A stretch of 64,000 bases of DNA from Sophora flavescens (GCA_030762895.1 CM061066.1:122108552-122172551), one strand, 5' to 3'. Counted from the stretch's first letter, positions 35,892 to 46,909 are shown. Program-made: numbers and translations. Notes: generated from the letters alone by a model not told the origin.

Positions 35892-37807
35892 ATAGTGGTA
35901 TCGAGTCTGGTCGAGTCTTTCGGGAATGTTGGGAAATAGGTCCATTATGTGGATGTTGTGTGTTCTCTGATTAAGATTTGTTTGGAATTACTTCTTAGAA
36001 GTAATGTGTGGTAATGACTATGTTTACATTTCGAGTTTCTGGTTTTGGTTTAACGATTGTGGTTTATAGGTCGAGTTATGGAACCAGATTGTTGAACCGT
36101 AAGTCGGACGTGGACGCTACTGTGGAAGAGGCCGTAGAGGCGGTCGTGTTGGCGGTCCTGGTAACATGAATGAAGATTATGAAGGAGTAGTGTATTATGC
36201 AGCTCAGTCAATGGAAAATGTAGCAGCTGAGATTGATAATCATACTTAATCTATGAATGCCCATAACCAACAGGCACAGATTCGAGCTGAACAGTGTGTT
36301 TAAGGCAAGAATTTTGCTGCCTTTAGGCGTGAAGATCCATAACAGTTTCATGGAGATGTGGACCCTATGAAAGCTGACTTATGGATTCAGGAGTTAGAGA
36401 AAATTTTTAGACTAATTCATAGTCCTGAGGGAGTGAAGGTATCTTATGCCACTTTTCTATTGGTGGGCGATGCTGAGTATTGGTGGAAGGGCACCGAACA
36501 GTCTTTGAAGCCGAGAATCGGGAGATTACTTGGGAGGTATTTCGAACCAGCTTCGTAAACAAGTATTTTCCTCAAAGTGCACGAGCCGAGAAGGAGCAAG
36601 AATTTTTGCAACTTCAACAGGGGGATTTAAGTGTTGGAGAGTACGCGGCAAGGTTTGAATCACTTGCTAAGTATTTTCGCTTTTTCCAAAACAACCCAAG
36701 CGAAGATTTGAAATGTGAGCGTTTTGAAAAAGGATTGCGTTTGAGATTAAGGAATCAAGACTACCATTGGAAATCTGGAATTTCCAAGCCTTAGTCGAGA
36801 AGTGTAGGAAGGTGGAGTTGATGAGGAAAGAAAAAGACAATGAAGGAACTGTTGGAGGACCCTCTCGTTCCAAGAACCAGAATCGAGAATCGGAAGAGGA
36901 ACGAAATCAGCGAAGCCTTATTTCCGACCACCGGGGAATGACCAGAATATACAACAACATCATTCGAATTTTGTTGCGACGGGGAGTAGTGGCCAAAATA
37001 ATCAAAATCAAAGTCAAGTTAGAAGGTGTTTCAATTGTGGAGATACAAGACATATGATGGATACTTGCCTGTGAGAGGTGCTAAGTGTTTCAACTGTGGG
37101 TCAAGTGGGACATTTGGCAAAGAATTGCAATGCACCAAAGGGAGCTAAGTGTTTCAACTGTGGTCAAATGGGACATTGGGCGAAGGAATGTAATGCGCCA
37201 AGGCGTGGACCGACTGTCAATAACACCAATGCTGTCAAGTCAAAGACTACGGGTAGAGTGTATAATGTGTAAGGAGCTGAGACTTCAAACCAAGACGGTA
37301 ACCTCTTAACTATACTATTTTAATTCGGGTACAATTCATACTTGTTTCGATGGATTGTGTGAGGATATGTTGAAAATTTTCTATTTCTTTTAAATTTCAT
37401 GATGAAATTCTATATGTTTAGACTATCCTATTGCTGTTCAGGATAGATACTTTCTTGATAAAAGGAGTTTCTTGATGAGACTTAGTCTAGTCACTTTTAC
37501 GTTTGGTAGAAAGTGATTCTGTCCGAATTCTTGACGGACCATAGTTCTTTTAAATTGTTGGCAAGGATATTCTTGTGAGGTAAGAAACTTTCTTAGATTC
37601 AAGTTTGTAAATATGTACCGATCATACATTTTTACTTCCCTGAATTTGTTAAAGAATCTCTATACACGTAATATTCTTATATTCTTATCGGATTGATGAA
37701 ATTCTTTTACATACTTTCTTGTGAAAGTAAGGCTTTGGGATCTTTCATTCTAGTCTAGCTTCGTGTCATGAAATTTCGAGGACGAAATTTTTTAAGTGGG
37801 GTAGTAA
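35892..37807 (+). mobile_element. Internal region 3 of the array
   Basis: 1916 bp. Its PBS at 35896-35910 reads TGGTATCGAGTCTGG instead of TGGTATCAGAGCTGG. It holds gag copy 3, the same 3' non-coding part and PPT as the other units. Confidence 0.92.
36078..37272 (+). pseudogene. gag copy 3 of the array, with stops and frameshifts
   Basis: Matches the intact copy but has three in-frame stop codons between 36240 and 36345 within a 180-bp patch of substitutions that are mostly G to T or C to A, plus frameshifts near 36500 (CTGCTGGAA changed to TCTTTGAA), 36740, 36890, 37070 and 37100. The Gag core can be followed in two frames (36358-36558 and 36480-36794). The last two knuckles are intact in the frame 37078-37272. 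Confidence 0.87.
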
Positions 37808-40800
37808 TGTAACACCCCGATTTTCATTTGCTTAAATATCGGTAATAAATATATAAATATATATTTTATCCGAGACTTAGAAAATGATTTTGGATAAACC
37901 AAGGTCATTTCCTTGTTACACTTATTTTTATAAGGCTACGGGGAAGTTTTTGGTTGAAAACTCAGACGGAAGCCGGTCTGCTGTTTTCTGCGTCTTCACT
38001 GACAGTAAAAGTTTACTGCTCAGAAGACCTAATTTTGAGTCGTGAACGAGATGAAAAATGTTTTTATCATATTTACTACGATACTGGAAGTTTTGAAAAT
38101 TTTGGTAAAAAAATTAAAATATTATATTTGTTGCGAGCCTATACGTCAAGATGTCTCTAGGCAGAGCCTGAGTCAGATGAATCGGGAAGTCGGCAACGTA
38201 GCAGAGACATTGGATTGACCGACTTGACGAGCATTTATGACGAGTTTATCCTATCATAAATGTCCATAATGGCACATTTATGGCAACATTAAATTTTCCT
38301 ATGAAATGACCAAAATGCCCTTGTCTTTATATGACAATTGCAAGCAAATACCATTGGAAAAGTTGACTAAAACTTACCCAAAACCCACGGCTCCCAATTC
38401 TTCTTCACCAAGCATTGATTTCTTCTCCACCAAGCATTGATTTCTTCTTCACCAAGCATTGATTTCTTCTTCATGAAGCATTGAGTTTATGCCTTTGATC
38501 AACATGTTCTTCATATGTTTAAAGTTTTTGAAGCTAGATTCAAAAATTCATAACTAATTCTAGAAAAATCCTTTTGACATGAAACCAATAGCTATAATCT
38601 TATAATCATCTCTATTTTCATCATCTAGAAGCACAAGATCATGAGAAATTTCTTTCCCTAATTTCTGGACTGGGCCGAATCTAGGTCAATATGGTGTTCT
38701 TAGGTTTTGTTTCAATTTCATGTCTTGATTCATGATTATATCTTGATAGTTCTTGTATTCAAGTATATAGAGGATCAAAAATCAAACTTGAGCCTATTTG
38801 TTTCTTCAAAAACCGAAACCCTAGGTAGGATCACTTAATGATTTTGTGATTCAAAAGTTGTTGTAATCTTTGAATCCAACTCTAAGCTTTGTATGTTGAT
38901 TAAATCCAAGAGTTGATGAAATTTTAAAACTTCTAGCCTATTGATCTTGAGAAAACCGAACCCTAGTTCTTAGAACTAGATGGGTTTAGTTTATGATTCT
39001 TAGTTCATAATCATGGTTAAAGTGATTAATCATGCTTAAGTAACTTATGGATCATTAATCCCTAAGTTAATCAAATTTTAAGTTTCCTAACCTAGAAAAT
39101 TGGGTAAAGCCGAACCCTAACCCCCATTGATTTAAGTGTGTTGTTGTTTGATTTGATTTATTTTGGTTGCAATTCGTTTGAAGGAAACAACTAAGTTAAC
39201 CGATTTACGCTGACGGAGAGGAAAAATCGGATCGGGATCAGGAGATTAACAGGAACAGTTAGTTCAATCTTCAAGAGGTAAGGGGGGGCTTGCCATGATG
39301 GATTTTTCTCAATAACTCTTTGCTTGTAGTGTGGTTTATATGATTTATATGTGGTTTTGATTATTTGTTTATGTGGCTTACGTTGTGTTGTTTATCCGAG
39401 TATCGGTGATTTATCTGCTTTTAATTGATTTAATTATCTGCAGTAGTATATTATGTTGCTATGATGCATGATCTGCCTGGGGATATAATCTTGATAATTT
39501 TTGTTGAATCTTATTTGTGAGTGTTGTTTGAGAAGCCTGACTGTGGTCGATGCACAATCTATTAATCGAGATAAAAGCTTTAATAAGTTTGTGTAAATTA
39601 TATTCCGGGTTTTATGGGAAACGTTGGAATATAATAGTGGTGGAAAATATTATTTTGGAAAAATAATGAGTTTTGATAAATGTTATTATTTTTGATGATT
39701 TATTAGTGTAAAAGTAACTTGAGTCACAATGAGAGCGAAATTGTGAAAATGTTTAAGTACTGCTAATTTTTATGTAAGAAAGTTTGCAATATTATACAAA
39801 GTTATTTTATAAAATTAATTGTTGAAAAGAAGTTAATGATGATTTTAGAAAGTTGTTTCAGTGGAAAAAGTTAAGTTTTGGCTTAAGAAGCTTTAAAGTG
39901 ATAATTGATGAATGATTTGGAAAAGTGTGATGACAGATTTGGAAAAAACGTAGAAGGCAAGTATTTTGAAACAGTAGTACATATTTTAAGGAAGTTAAAA
40001 CCTCAAGTGACTCACCTTTGTGAAAGTTTGATTATTTAAAGATTTTATTAATGAATTTCAAATTTTGAAAAAAAGAATTTATGAAAGCAAAACTGATTTA
40101 GTGTTAAAAGTGGTGTGGAACTTAGTAACCGAGACGTCGGGGTACTAATGTTCTGTGTTGTGATGAACTCAGTCATTTGGACTTTGAGGGCCTATATTGT
40201 ATACATGAGGTATACCATGTTGAAACATTGAAGATGTTTCTAGTGCCACGAACCTAAGACTGGTGCACCGGTCGAGAGGTGTCGTGATTGAGCACTCGGA
40301 CAAGAGGTCCTATGTTTTGATAAAAGTTTTATGGACAGTAAAGTCCTATGTTTAGATAAAAGTTTTATGGACAGTGAGGTCCTGTGTTGTGATGAAAGTT
40401 TTAAAAGTGTTTTAAAACTATGTGAGCCGTAAGCCATTTTGAGCTTCGGCAAAGAAAGATTGAACACAAAGAAAAGAATGAAACAAAAGTGTTTTGCATG
40501 CATTGGCAGACGTGCCTGGTGTTCTGTTCTGGCTGCGTGCCTGGGTTTTCTGTTCTGGCTGCGTGCCTGGTATTCTGTTCTGGCTGCGTGCCTGGTTTTT
40601 CTGTTCTGGTTGCGTGCCTGGGTTTACTGTTCTGGATGCGTGCCTGGTATTCCGTTCCGCTGCGTGCCTGGGTTTTCTGCTTACGCTGCGTGCCTGGTTT
40701 TGTTCGCGCTGCGTGCCTGGTGTTACTGCTACGGCTGCGTGCCTGGTTTTGTTACGGCTGCGTGCCTGGTGTTCTGCTCCGTTGCGTGTGCGTGGATCGC

Positions 40801-41479
40801 GTTAATGCGTGGCTGCGTGCCTGTAACTATCGAGTCTGATCAACTCATTACGATGTTGGAGATATCTCATGAGATTGGGTATGAATGTTAGATGATGTTT
40901 TGAAGTGTTCATGCATAGTTTTTCAACGTTGATGGTTGGGGTGTGAAACCTATTGATAAATTGTATGTTATAGTAGGGATGCTTATGTTGTTATAACATG
41001 AAATTGTACTTGTGCCTTCTTTTGTGCGAGCATTTAGTTATTTTGTAAAATCCCTATATTGGTGTCTCACCCTTACAACACATCTCAGAGACGTACGAGG
41101 GGTATGATCCCTACGAGAAGATGAAGGCTGTCTAGTTGGAAGCATGTTGTGCTGCTCCTATTGGCTGTAGTGTCTGTTAGTTACGACCAGCTTAGGTCCT
41201 ATTATATTATATTATGTTTTGAAGATAAAACTGATGTTGATTTAGGTATGAAAATATATGAGGCAGTATAGTTGTAAGATTTATATACTTTGTGTATCTG
41301 AATGTAATTTGATTACGTTGTTGTTGTTGTGGTTGTGAAGTTAAAAGAAAAAAAAAATTATCACCATATTTTGAAAATATGAACGTTGAGAAAACATTAT
41401 TTTCCGAAAGTAACCAGCAAATTAAGTTTTATTTCTGCAAACGGGTAACCATGTGATGACCCGAGTTTAGGGTGTCACA
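37808..41479 (+). mobile_element. LTR4 of the array (short form)
   Basis: 3672 bp, TGTAACACCCCG to GGGTGTCACA, followed by the right TSD. It has the short-form repeat block and a minisatellite at 40516-40825 that is the most diverged of the four. Confidence 0.93.
40516..40825. repeat. CTG-rich minisatellite in LTR4
   Basis: About twelve units. The first five are regular; later ones read CCGCTGCGTGCC, CGCGCTGCGTGCC or ACGGCTGCGTGCC. Confidence 0.9.
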
Positions 41480-41484
41480 GGCGT
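41480..41484. repeat. Right target-site duplication GGCGT of the array
   Basis: Second copy of the TSD that flanks the whole array. Confidence 0.95.
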
Positions 41485-41505
41485 TAAGAATGAATTAAAT
41501 TTTAA

Positions 41506-41697
41506 ATGATGTGGCAGCACCTCATTGGTGTGACAAAGAATGGGACAGGGTTCCGGGACAGAAGATCTGCATCCAACAGAGTTTGTGTGACGGGGGCTTC
41601 GGGCTTTCTGGCTTCTTGGCTTATTAAGCAGCTTCTTTTGTCTGGTTATCATTTCATTGGCACATTTAAAGATTTAGGTTACTCTCTTTTTCTCTAG
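41506..41697 (+). pseudogene. First-exon fragment of a CCR/DFR-like SDR reductase
   Basis: From about 41578 the frame reads RVCVTGASGFLASWLIKQLL, then SGYHFIGTFKDLG. This is the N-terminal NAD(P)H-binding beta-alpha-beta of the extended short-chain reductases (cinnamoyl-CoA reductase, dihydroflavonol reductase and relatives), with the TGxxGFxxSW dinucleotide motif. The intact family consists of cytosolic enzymes of phenylpropanoid and flavonoid metabolism. Only this piece is present; the frame ends at a TAG at the MITE boundary and no later exon follows. The start at 41506 is only the first ATG. The sequence to the left was separated from it by the array insertion. A second, more broken copy lies at 51737-51919. 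Confidence 0.75.
41688..41696. repeat. Left 9-bp TSD of the MITE
   Basis: TTTTCTCTA, matching TTTTCTCGA at 42047-42055 in eight of nine positions. Confidence 0.8.
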
Positions 41698-42046
41698 GGT
41701 AAAGGCCCGTTTTGGTCTTGGACAAAAAGTGCGTGGGCCATTTTAGTCCCCGACAAAAAAAAAACTACTATGTTAGTCCCTGACAATTACTAACGTGGGA
41801 CAAGTTATTCCCTGACAATTACTATGGGACATTATAGTCCCTAACAATATTTAAAGTGGGACTAATTAGTCATTGACAATTAGTATCGTGGGACAATTTA
41901 GTAACGGATGCTGACTAATGGAGTCAACGTAGGGACTAACTTGTGCCAGTTAGTAATTGTCAGGGACTAACGTAGTAGTTTTTCTTTTGTCAAGGACTAA
42001 AATGACCCACGCACTTTTTGTCAGGGACCAAAATGGGCCTTTACCC
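41697..42046. mobile_element. Mutator-type MITE
   Basis: 350 bp, from GGGTAAAGGCCC to GGGCCTTTACCC, with long (about 60-bp) imperfect terminal inverted repeats including AAAAAGTGCGTGGG and its complement. A 9-bp near-perfect duplication flanks it, the size made by Mutator-like transposases. The interior repeats GGGACTAA/TTAGTCCC motifs and has no ORF. Confidence 0.88.
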
Positions 42047-42079
42047 TTTTCTCGATCTTGTATTAATTTGTAGGTATTG

Positions 42080-42691
42080 TTTAAGGTGCACCACCCACCA
42101 AAGTGCTGCTCCAAAAATATGGCGTTATCATCGATGGAGGCCGAAGAGTGCTGCTCCTAGCTAGAAGCAGCACCCTATTGTGAGGCACGTGCATAAGCCT
42201 CCGCTAAGGAATGATCATATCTTTCCTACAAAATAAAGTTGAATATCATATTATTAACAATTAATAAGCTATGAATTAATTAAAACAATTCATATTGTAA
42301 GTAAGGTTTCCATTTTACACTCACAAAAATATCAAGGGCCTTACCATTCACCCATTCTCCCGACTTCATCTTTTTGGTTTTTTCTAGGACCTCGAAAGCA
42401 GTCGGGGGTCGATTAATCTCCTAAGCCTGTAAATATTAATTAAAATAATCATTAAGTAATAAGAAGTAATTAGCACAAGTTGATTCAAATTAAAATAATT
42501 AAATAGAAAATAAATTACAATAAACTACATTACCATCCTATCATAATGTTGTCTAGCCGAGACCGACCCTCTGGTGTAGATTGATGCTCAACCGTCTGCT
42601 GCCCGATTCTGTCGGGTAATGGCACTCCTCTTCAGGAAATCGTCACTAGCCAAATGTCGTCGTAGTCCCTATGGGACATTAGGTTCCATCC
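42080..42691 (-). pseudogene. Plant En/Spm (Ptta, Transposase_24) pseudogene, 3' part
   Basis: Two exon-like pieces read on the minus strand. One at 42534-42691 ends ARQHYDRM at a GTAATG donor. The next, 42325-42426, begins after TTTACAG and reads INRPPTAFEVLEKTKKM then GEWVNGKALDIF before GTGAGT. These match the Transposase_24 family (R-x-P-T-x-x-E-V-F-x-K-T then W-V-D...). A weaker exon-like piece lies at about 42080-42235. Stops interrupt each piece. The 5' part lies at 50679-51036, beyond the family-2 retrotransposon. Confidence 0.65.
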
Positions 42692-42696
42692 GCTTC
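42692..42696. repeat. Left TSD GCTTC of the family-2 element
   Basis: GCTTC, repeated at 50674-50678. Confidence 0.95.
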
Positions 42697-44864
42697 TATA
42701 ACATCCTAAAAATTCAAATATAATTATTTTAATAAAAAAGGTAGTATAAGAGTTTATTATAATTGTTTTCTTTATAATAAAAATCCAGTGGGTTCTACAA
42801 TAATGTAAAATTGATTTAAAAAAATAAAATAAAAATAAGGATAAGAACCTACCCTTGACTAAATTATTGCGGAAATAATGATAGGAAACATAAGCATATC
42901 AAGGCCCATGCTGTGTTACCCATTATAAATAGATAGTTTGAGTGTTTTAAGCCCAATTTCGCATAATATGACTAGATACCTAAGTTCAGATGGATATTTC
43001 GTAATCAAAGAGAACTTGTTTGAATTCGAGATATGCATAAGAAATATAGCCCTGTCTCTTAGCTTTCCATAGACACCGAATCCATCCAAATTGGATTCTT
43101 GTAGCTCAAGTTATGACCAAATTCGTACATACTATTCACGTTCCAGCGCCAGAACCCTTTTTTTTAAAAAAATTTTATCCATGTTTTGACTATCTAAACG
43201 TCGGTTTCAGATTTTGTGGTCTTCATAACAGTTGTATACAATTCTTTTATCTTTCCAACGGTATAAAATTTATAATTTTTGAATGTCTATAACTCAAGAT
43301 ATGTGCGAAATACAGTACCATATGCAGAGTAAGTGGGCTTAGCACGTTTTTACACGTTTTGGGCTATTAGAGGCTCTATAAATTGAATCTTAACACTCTT
43401 AGGGTGCGTTTTTGAACCCTAATTACACCTAAAAACTCAAATGGCTAAGAAGAGAAGAAATTCAAGGATTAAGAAGAGATAGTTGTGGAAGAGGGAGTCT
43501 AGGAAGAGGAAGATGATGATAACTCTTGGCAAACGTTAGGATTCGCAGTAGGAAACGCTTAGAGCTGTTTGGAGGTCTTCAAGAGGTGAGTAACAATAAT
43601 TTTCATGAACCCTTTCCATGGGATATATGATTGCTTTTGTTGATAAGGGATTACCATGTGGTTTTGGGAGTCTTTAATTGACTTGATGCATATTGTTAGT
43701 AACCTAAATTCTAAAATTGGGGTTTTGTTTAAAAGGGGAATTAATTGATTAATTGATGTTGTAACGTGCTTATTCATGTATGATATATTGTGATATTCAT
43801 GATTGTTTGTTATTGGTGGAAGTTTATATGTTTAAAATTGAGGGAAATAGTTTGTTACATGCGTGAGACATGACATATTTGAGTTATAATATGTTGTATG
43901 ATGTTTGCCGCAATACCACCTATGATAGGGGTATCAAAAAGTAATACCACCGTAATGGGGTATCGAAAGTAACATCGCCATATAATTGGGATGTCGAAAA
44001 AGAGCAATACCCCCTAAAAAGGGGTATCGAAAGTAACACCGCCACACGTTGGGGTGTCGAAAAGGGAGAAATTCCGCCATGTGCACATGGGAGGTATCGA
44101 AATAGAAATGTCCCCGACAGGAGGGTGACATCGAAACATTCCTCATGAGTAGGGGTGGGCAATGGGATGCCATTGTCATGTGATGTGTGAGATTAATGGC
44201 ATGTCGGCAAGAGACCGGTTTAGTTATGAGGCCTTCGAGCCACTTGGATTAATTTAGAATTTACTTGGTACGTGGAATGTGATGCATTGAGACGGGTTGA
44301 CCTTATGCTATATGCATTTGACTTGATGAAATTTTTGTTGTTATTAAAAGTATTTTTTTATATATTATTTTGGGAAATTAGCGGATACCATGGACAGTTT
44401 TTCCGGTTACCGCACCGGCTGAGAACAACACTATTTTTGAAATATTTTATAAATGTATTGTTGTGCACAGGGATTTTATATCTCATTATAAGTGTTTTTT
44501 TTCAGAGCCCGAGGACATCGCTGTTGAGGATCCAGAGATCTGAAGAGTTATCTTTGATTAGCTAGTTGGTTAGTAATGTAGTATGGTTTAGAGTATTATG
44601 CGGACGACGTTCTTTGGTTTACACACTATTTTTCTCAGATTGTAATTAGACGCCTGGTTTTGAGGCTTTTAGTTTTTATTCAAATGATTGGATTTAATGA
44701 TATTTTTCAATACTTTGTAAATACTGTTATTTTATTTAATACGAGGTATTTTAATACTTAGTTATTTGAGAAAAATTTTATGACTTGTGTTTTTTTTAAT
44801 TAAATGTTTTGAAGGATTTTTATTGAAATTAATTTGGGTTACTAATGTAACGAAGGGCGTTACA
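42697..44864 (+). mobile_element. 5' LTR of the family-2 element
   Basis: 2168 bp. The first bases are TATAACATCC, the canonical TG having mutated to TA, as the 3' LTR shows TGTAACATCC. Ends GGCGTTACA. TATA box near 43377 (CTCTATAAATTG). The hairpin repeat block is at 43912-44130. Confidence 0.92.
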
Positions 44865-44868
44865 TTTT

Positions 44869-44880
44869 TGGTATCAGAGC
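44869..44880 (+). other. Primer-binding site of the family-2 element
   Basis: TGGTATCAGAGC, tRNA-Met type, four bases after the 5' LTR. Confidence 0.9.
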
Positions 44881-45275
44881 GGCTCGATTCTAAATCGGAC
44901 TGTGGTAATGAGGCTTTTTCTAAAACAAAACTTGGGCGCAAAGGATGCTTGTTAGAGTTATAAATATTGCATGTTATTCTTTGGGATATTGGACATGATC
45001 AACCCAATATTTCATAGGTAGTTAGCATATTTATAGGACTAATAGGCGAGGGACGAACATTGCACTTGCAAAAGAACTTTGGTTTGTATGATCAGAGCTA
45101 CGCAAGGGCAGACGGAGACTCTCCGTCAACTGTAGGGGAATGGAGGCCAATCACTGATGGAGTGGTGGCTACCTAGGACCCTTAGCACGTGGGACTTTTC
45201 AAATTCAAGAAGAATGATCCGCTATTATTCTGAGGCAGCTTAGAATCCGAAGGAGACTTGATTTCTTTAACACGT

Positions 45276-45570
45276 ATAGGGGAAGAAGTTACTATATTGT
45301 TTGATTCAGGAGCATCACTTTCTTTGATATATCCTTCAAGTGTGAAATTTGGGTTACCTATCTTTCGTTTGTCCTTTGAGTCATGTGTTTCTACTTCTAT
45401 GGGGATAATCTTATTGATTCTAGTGCTTGTTTAAATCGTCTTCCTATGCATCGGGATGTTCCTTATGCCATCGATCTTATTTTTTATCTATACCTGGAGT
45501 CTGAGAGTAAAATTAAAATTTGCTTACCCTTCCTTGGTACGTTTAATTTTGGATTTTTACATGTAGATTA
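45276..45570 (+). pseudogene. Aspartic protease remnant
   Basis: The frame reads IGEEVTILFDSGASLSLIYP, with the catalytic D-S-G at 45303-45311, then VKFGLPIFRLSFE. After a frameshift a later piece (45383-45571) reads NLIDSSACLNRLP. Order and motifs fit a Ty3/gypsy protease. Gag upstream (44881-45275) is not recognisable beyond scattered codons. Confidence 0.75.
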
Positions 45571-46072
45571 GTCTACTATAAAAAATAAATAAATAAAAAA
45601 TAATAATAAAAAATTGTAATTTAGGGTACTTGATTCTTTGTATGAGATTTTTGAATGTTGATGATGAATTGATTTTAATAAATTTATTTTCCTTGAATCT
45701 ATAAGGAATTATTACTAATGCTAGTTTTGTATGTGCGTTCATGCTGGTCCTTTCTTGTTTACACTATTATCATCATATATACTTCTGCCAACACTATCAA
45801 GACCCTTTCCCATATCTAATTGAAATGTCCTATTGATTTTTTTTAATTTGTTCTGTGCGTGAAGTTCACCTCCATCGCATCGAGGAAAATTTATTGAATT
45901 GTAATTATATTTCTAACTTCCTCTGACTAATGGATTTAATTGAGGCATGAATTCTATTTTTTGTTAGTTTGAATCAAATTATATATTTAATATTTAAATT
46001 AAATTATGGTTCACTTTATAAATTTTAAAAATATGTTTGATTTTTTATTACGTTTTGAGTGATTTTAGTGGG

Positions 46073-46350
46073 AAAAGATGATGGGAGTATGAGGTTATAT
46101 GTGGGCAATATGCAATTGAACAAAGTAACTATTATGGATAGGTATCTTTTACCTAGGATAGATGAGCTTAGATCAATGGAGTAGAGTAGTGGTTGATTCT
46201 AGTAAAGTAGATGCAGGGATAGGGTGAGAGAAGCCTAAGACAATGGCAAGTGTGAGAAGTTTCCTATAATCGGAGAAGTATTATAGGAAGTTATAAACGA
46301 GTTCTCTAGACTAGCCTTACCTCTCACCAAGCTGATTAGGAAGGGAAAAT
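46073..46350 (+). pseudogene. Reverse transcriptase remnants
   Basis: 46073-46185 reads KDDGSMRLYVGNMQLNKVT then RYLLPRIDEL, the block before the first RT catalytic motif. Directly after, 46262-46345 reads YRKFINEFSRLALPLTKLIRKGKS, the block after RT. The palm with the YxDD motif is deleted. Confidence 0.8.
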
Positions 46351-46404
46351 CTCTTGTATAGGATACAACTTGAAGTTTTTAATGATTAACAGAGCCTTAA
46401 ACAG

Positions 46405-46590
46405 TTGTTAAGAGATAGAGACAGAGACATAGACGAAGAGTTAAATATAAGGCAAAGAAAGTGGATGAATTTTCTTAGGAACTATAATTTTGAGTATAGT
46501 CCGGGAAAGGCTAGTGCAGTGGTCGATACTCGGAGTAGGAAATTTCCGCACAAGTCTAACTTGAAGTTGCAAGAGATGAACCTAATATAA
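46405..46590 (+). pseudogene. RNase H remnant
   Basis: Contains LNIRQRKWMNFLRNYNFEY followed by SPGKASAVVDTRSRK, the C-terminal block of the Ty3/gypsy RNase H. The catalytic part upstream is deleted. Confidence 0.8.
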
Positions 46591-46714
46591 GAGTCTAGAG
46601 ACATGAATTTGGATATCTTTTTAAGGCTTAAAACTTGGAATTGAATAGGTTGAAAATTTGTTGTGACCTTAGAAAATAGATTAAGCGAGTGTAGTTTTTA
46701 AACTAGGATTTGAA

Positions 46715-46905
46715 ATCTCTTTTGGATCAAGAGAATTATGTGTTATATCATAATGATGTAGTGTTGTTTAAGAATAGGATCGTTGTCCCTAAGGAGGGGA
46801 GCCTTAGAGGAAAAAAAAATGTTAGAAGAGACACATAAAAGAACGTTAACCATGTGTTTAGGAATAACCAAGAAGCATCAAGATTTAAAGAAGTATTAGT
46901 GGACG
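46715..46905 (+). pseudogene. Integrase zinc-finger remnant
   Basis: Matches the minus-strand copy at 60533-60721, where the frame reads VLYNNGVVLFKNMIIVPKEG, then LEETHKKTLTMC and ITKKHQDLKKY, the H2C2 region of Ty3/gypsy integrases. Here a frameshift in a run of A near 46812 breaks it. The DDE core that should follow is absent. Confidence 0.7.
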
Positions 46906-46909
46906 GGAA

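Larger units (their letters stand above)
20688..41479 (+). mobile_element. Tandem array of gag-only Ty3/gypsy elements: four LTRs, three internal regions
   Basis: The 20.8-kb block has the order LTR1, int1, LTR2, int2, LTR3, int3, LTR4, all in the same orientation, with neighbouring units sharing an LTR. Periods are 5953, 5584 and 5583 bp. It is flanked only at its outer ends by the 5-bp duplication GGCGT, and no TSD is seen at internal junctions, so one insertion was later expanded, most simply by unequal recombination between LTRs. Each internal region has a tRNA-Met PBS, a gag gene and a polypurine tract but no protease, RT, RNase H or integrase. The structure matches the non-autonomous class called TR-GAG, in which LTRs and gag are kept and pol is lost. 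Assembly error must be considered because the copies are nearly identical. Confidence 0.9.
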
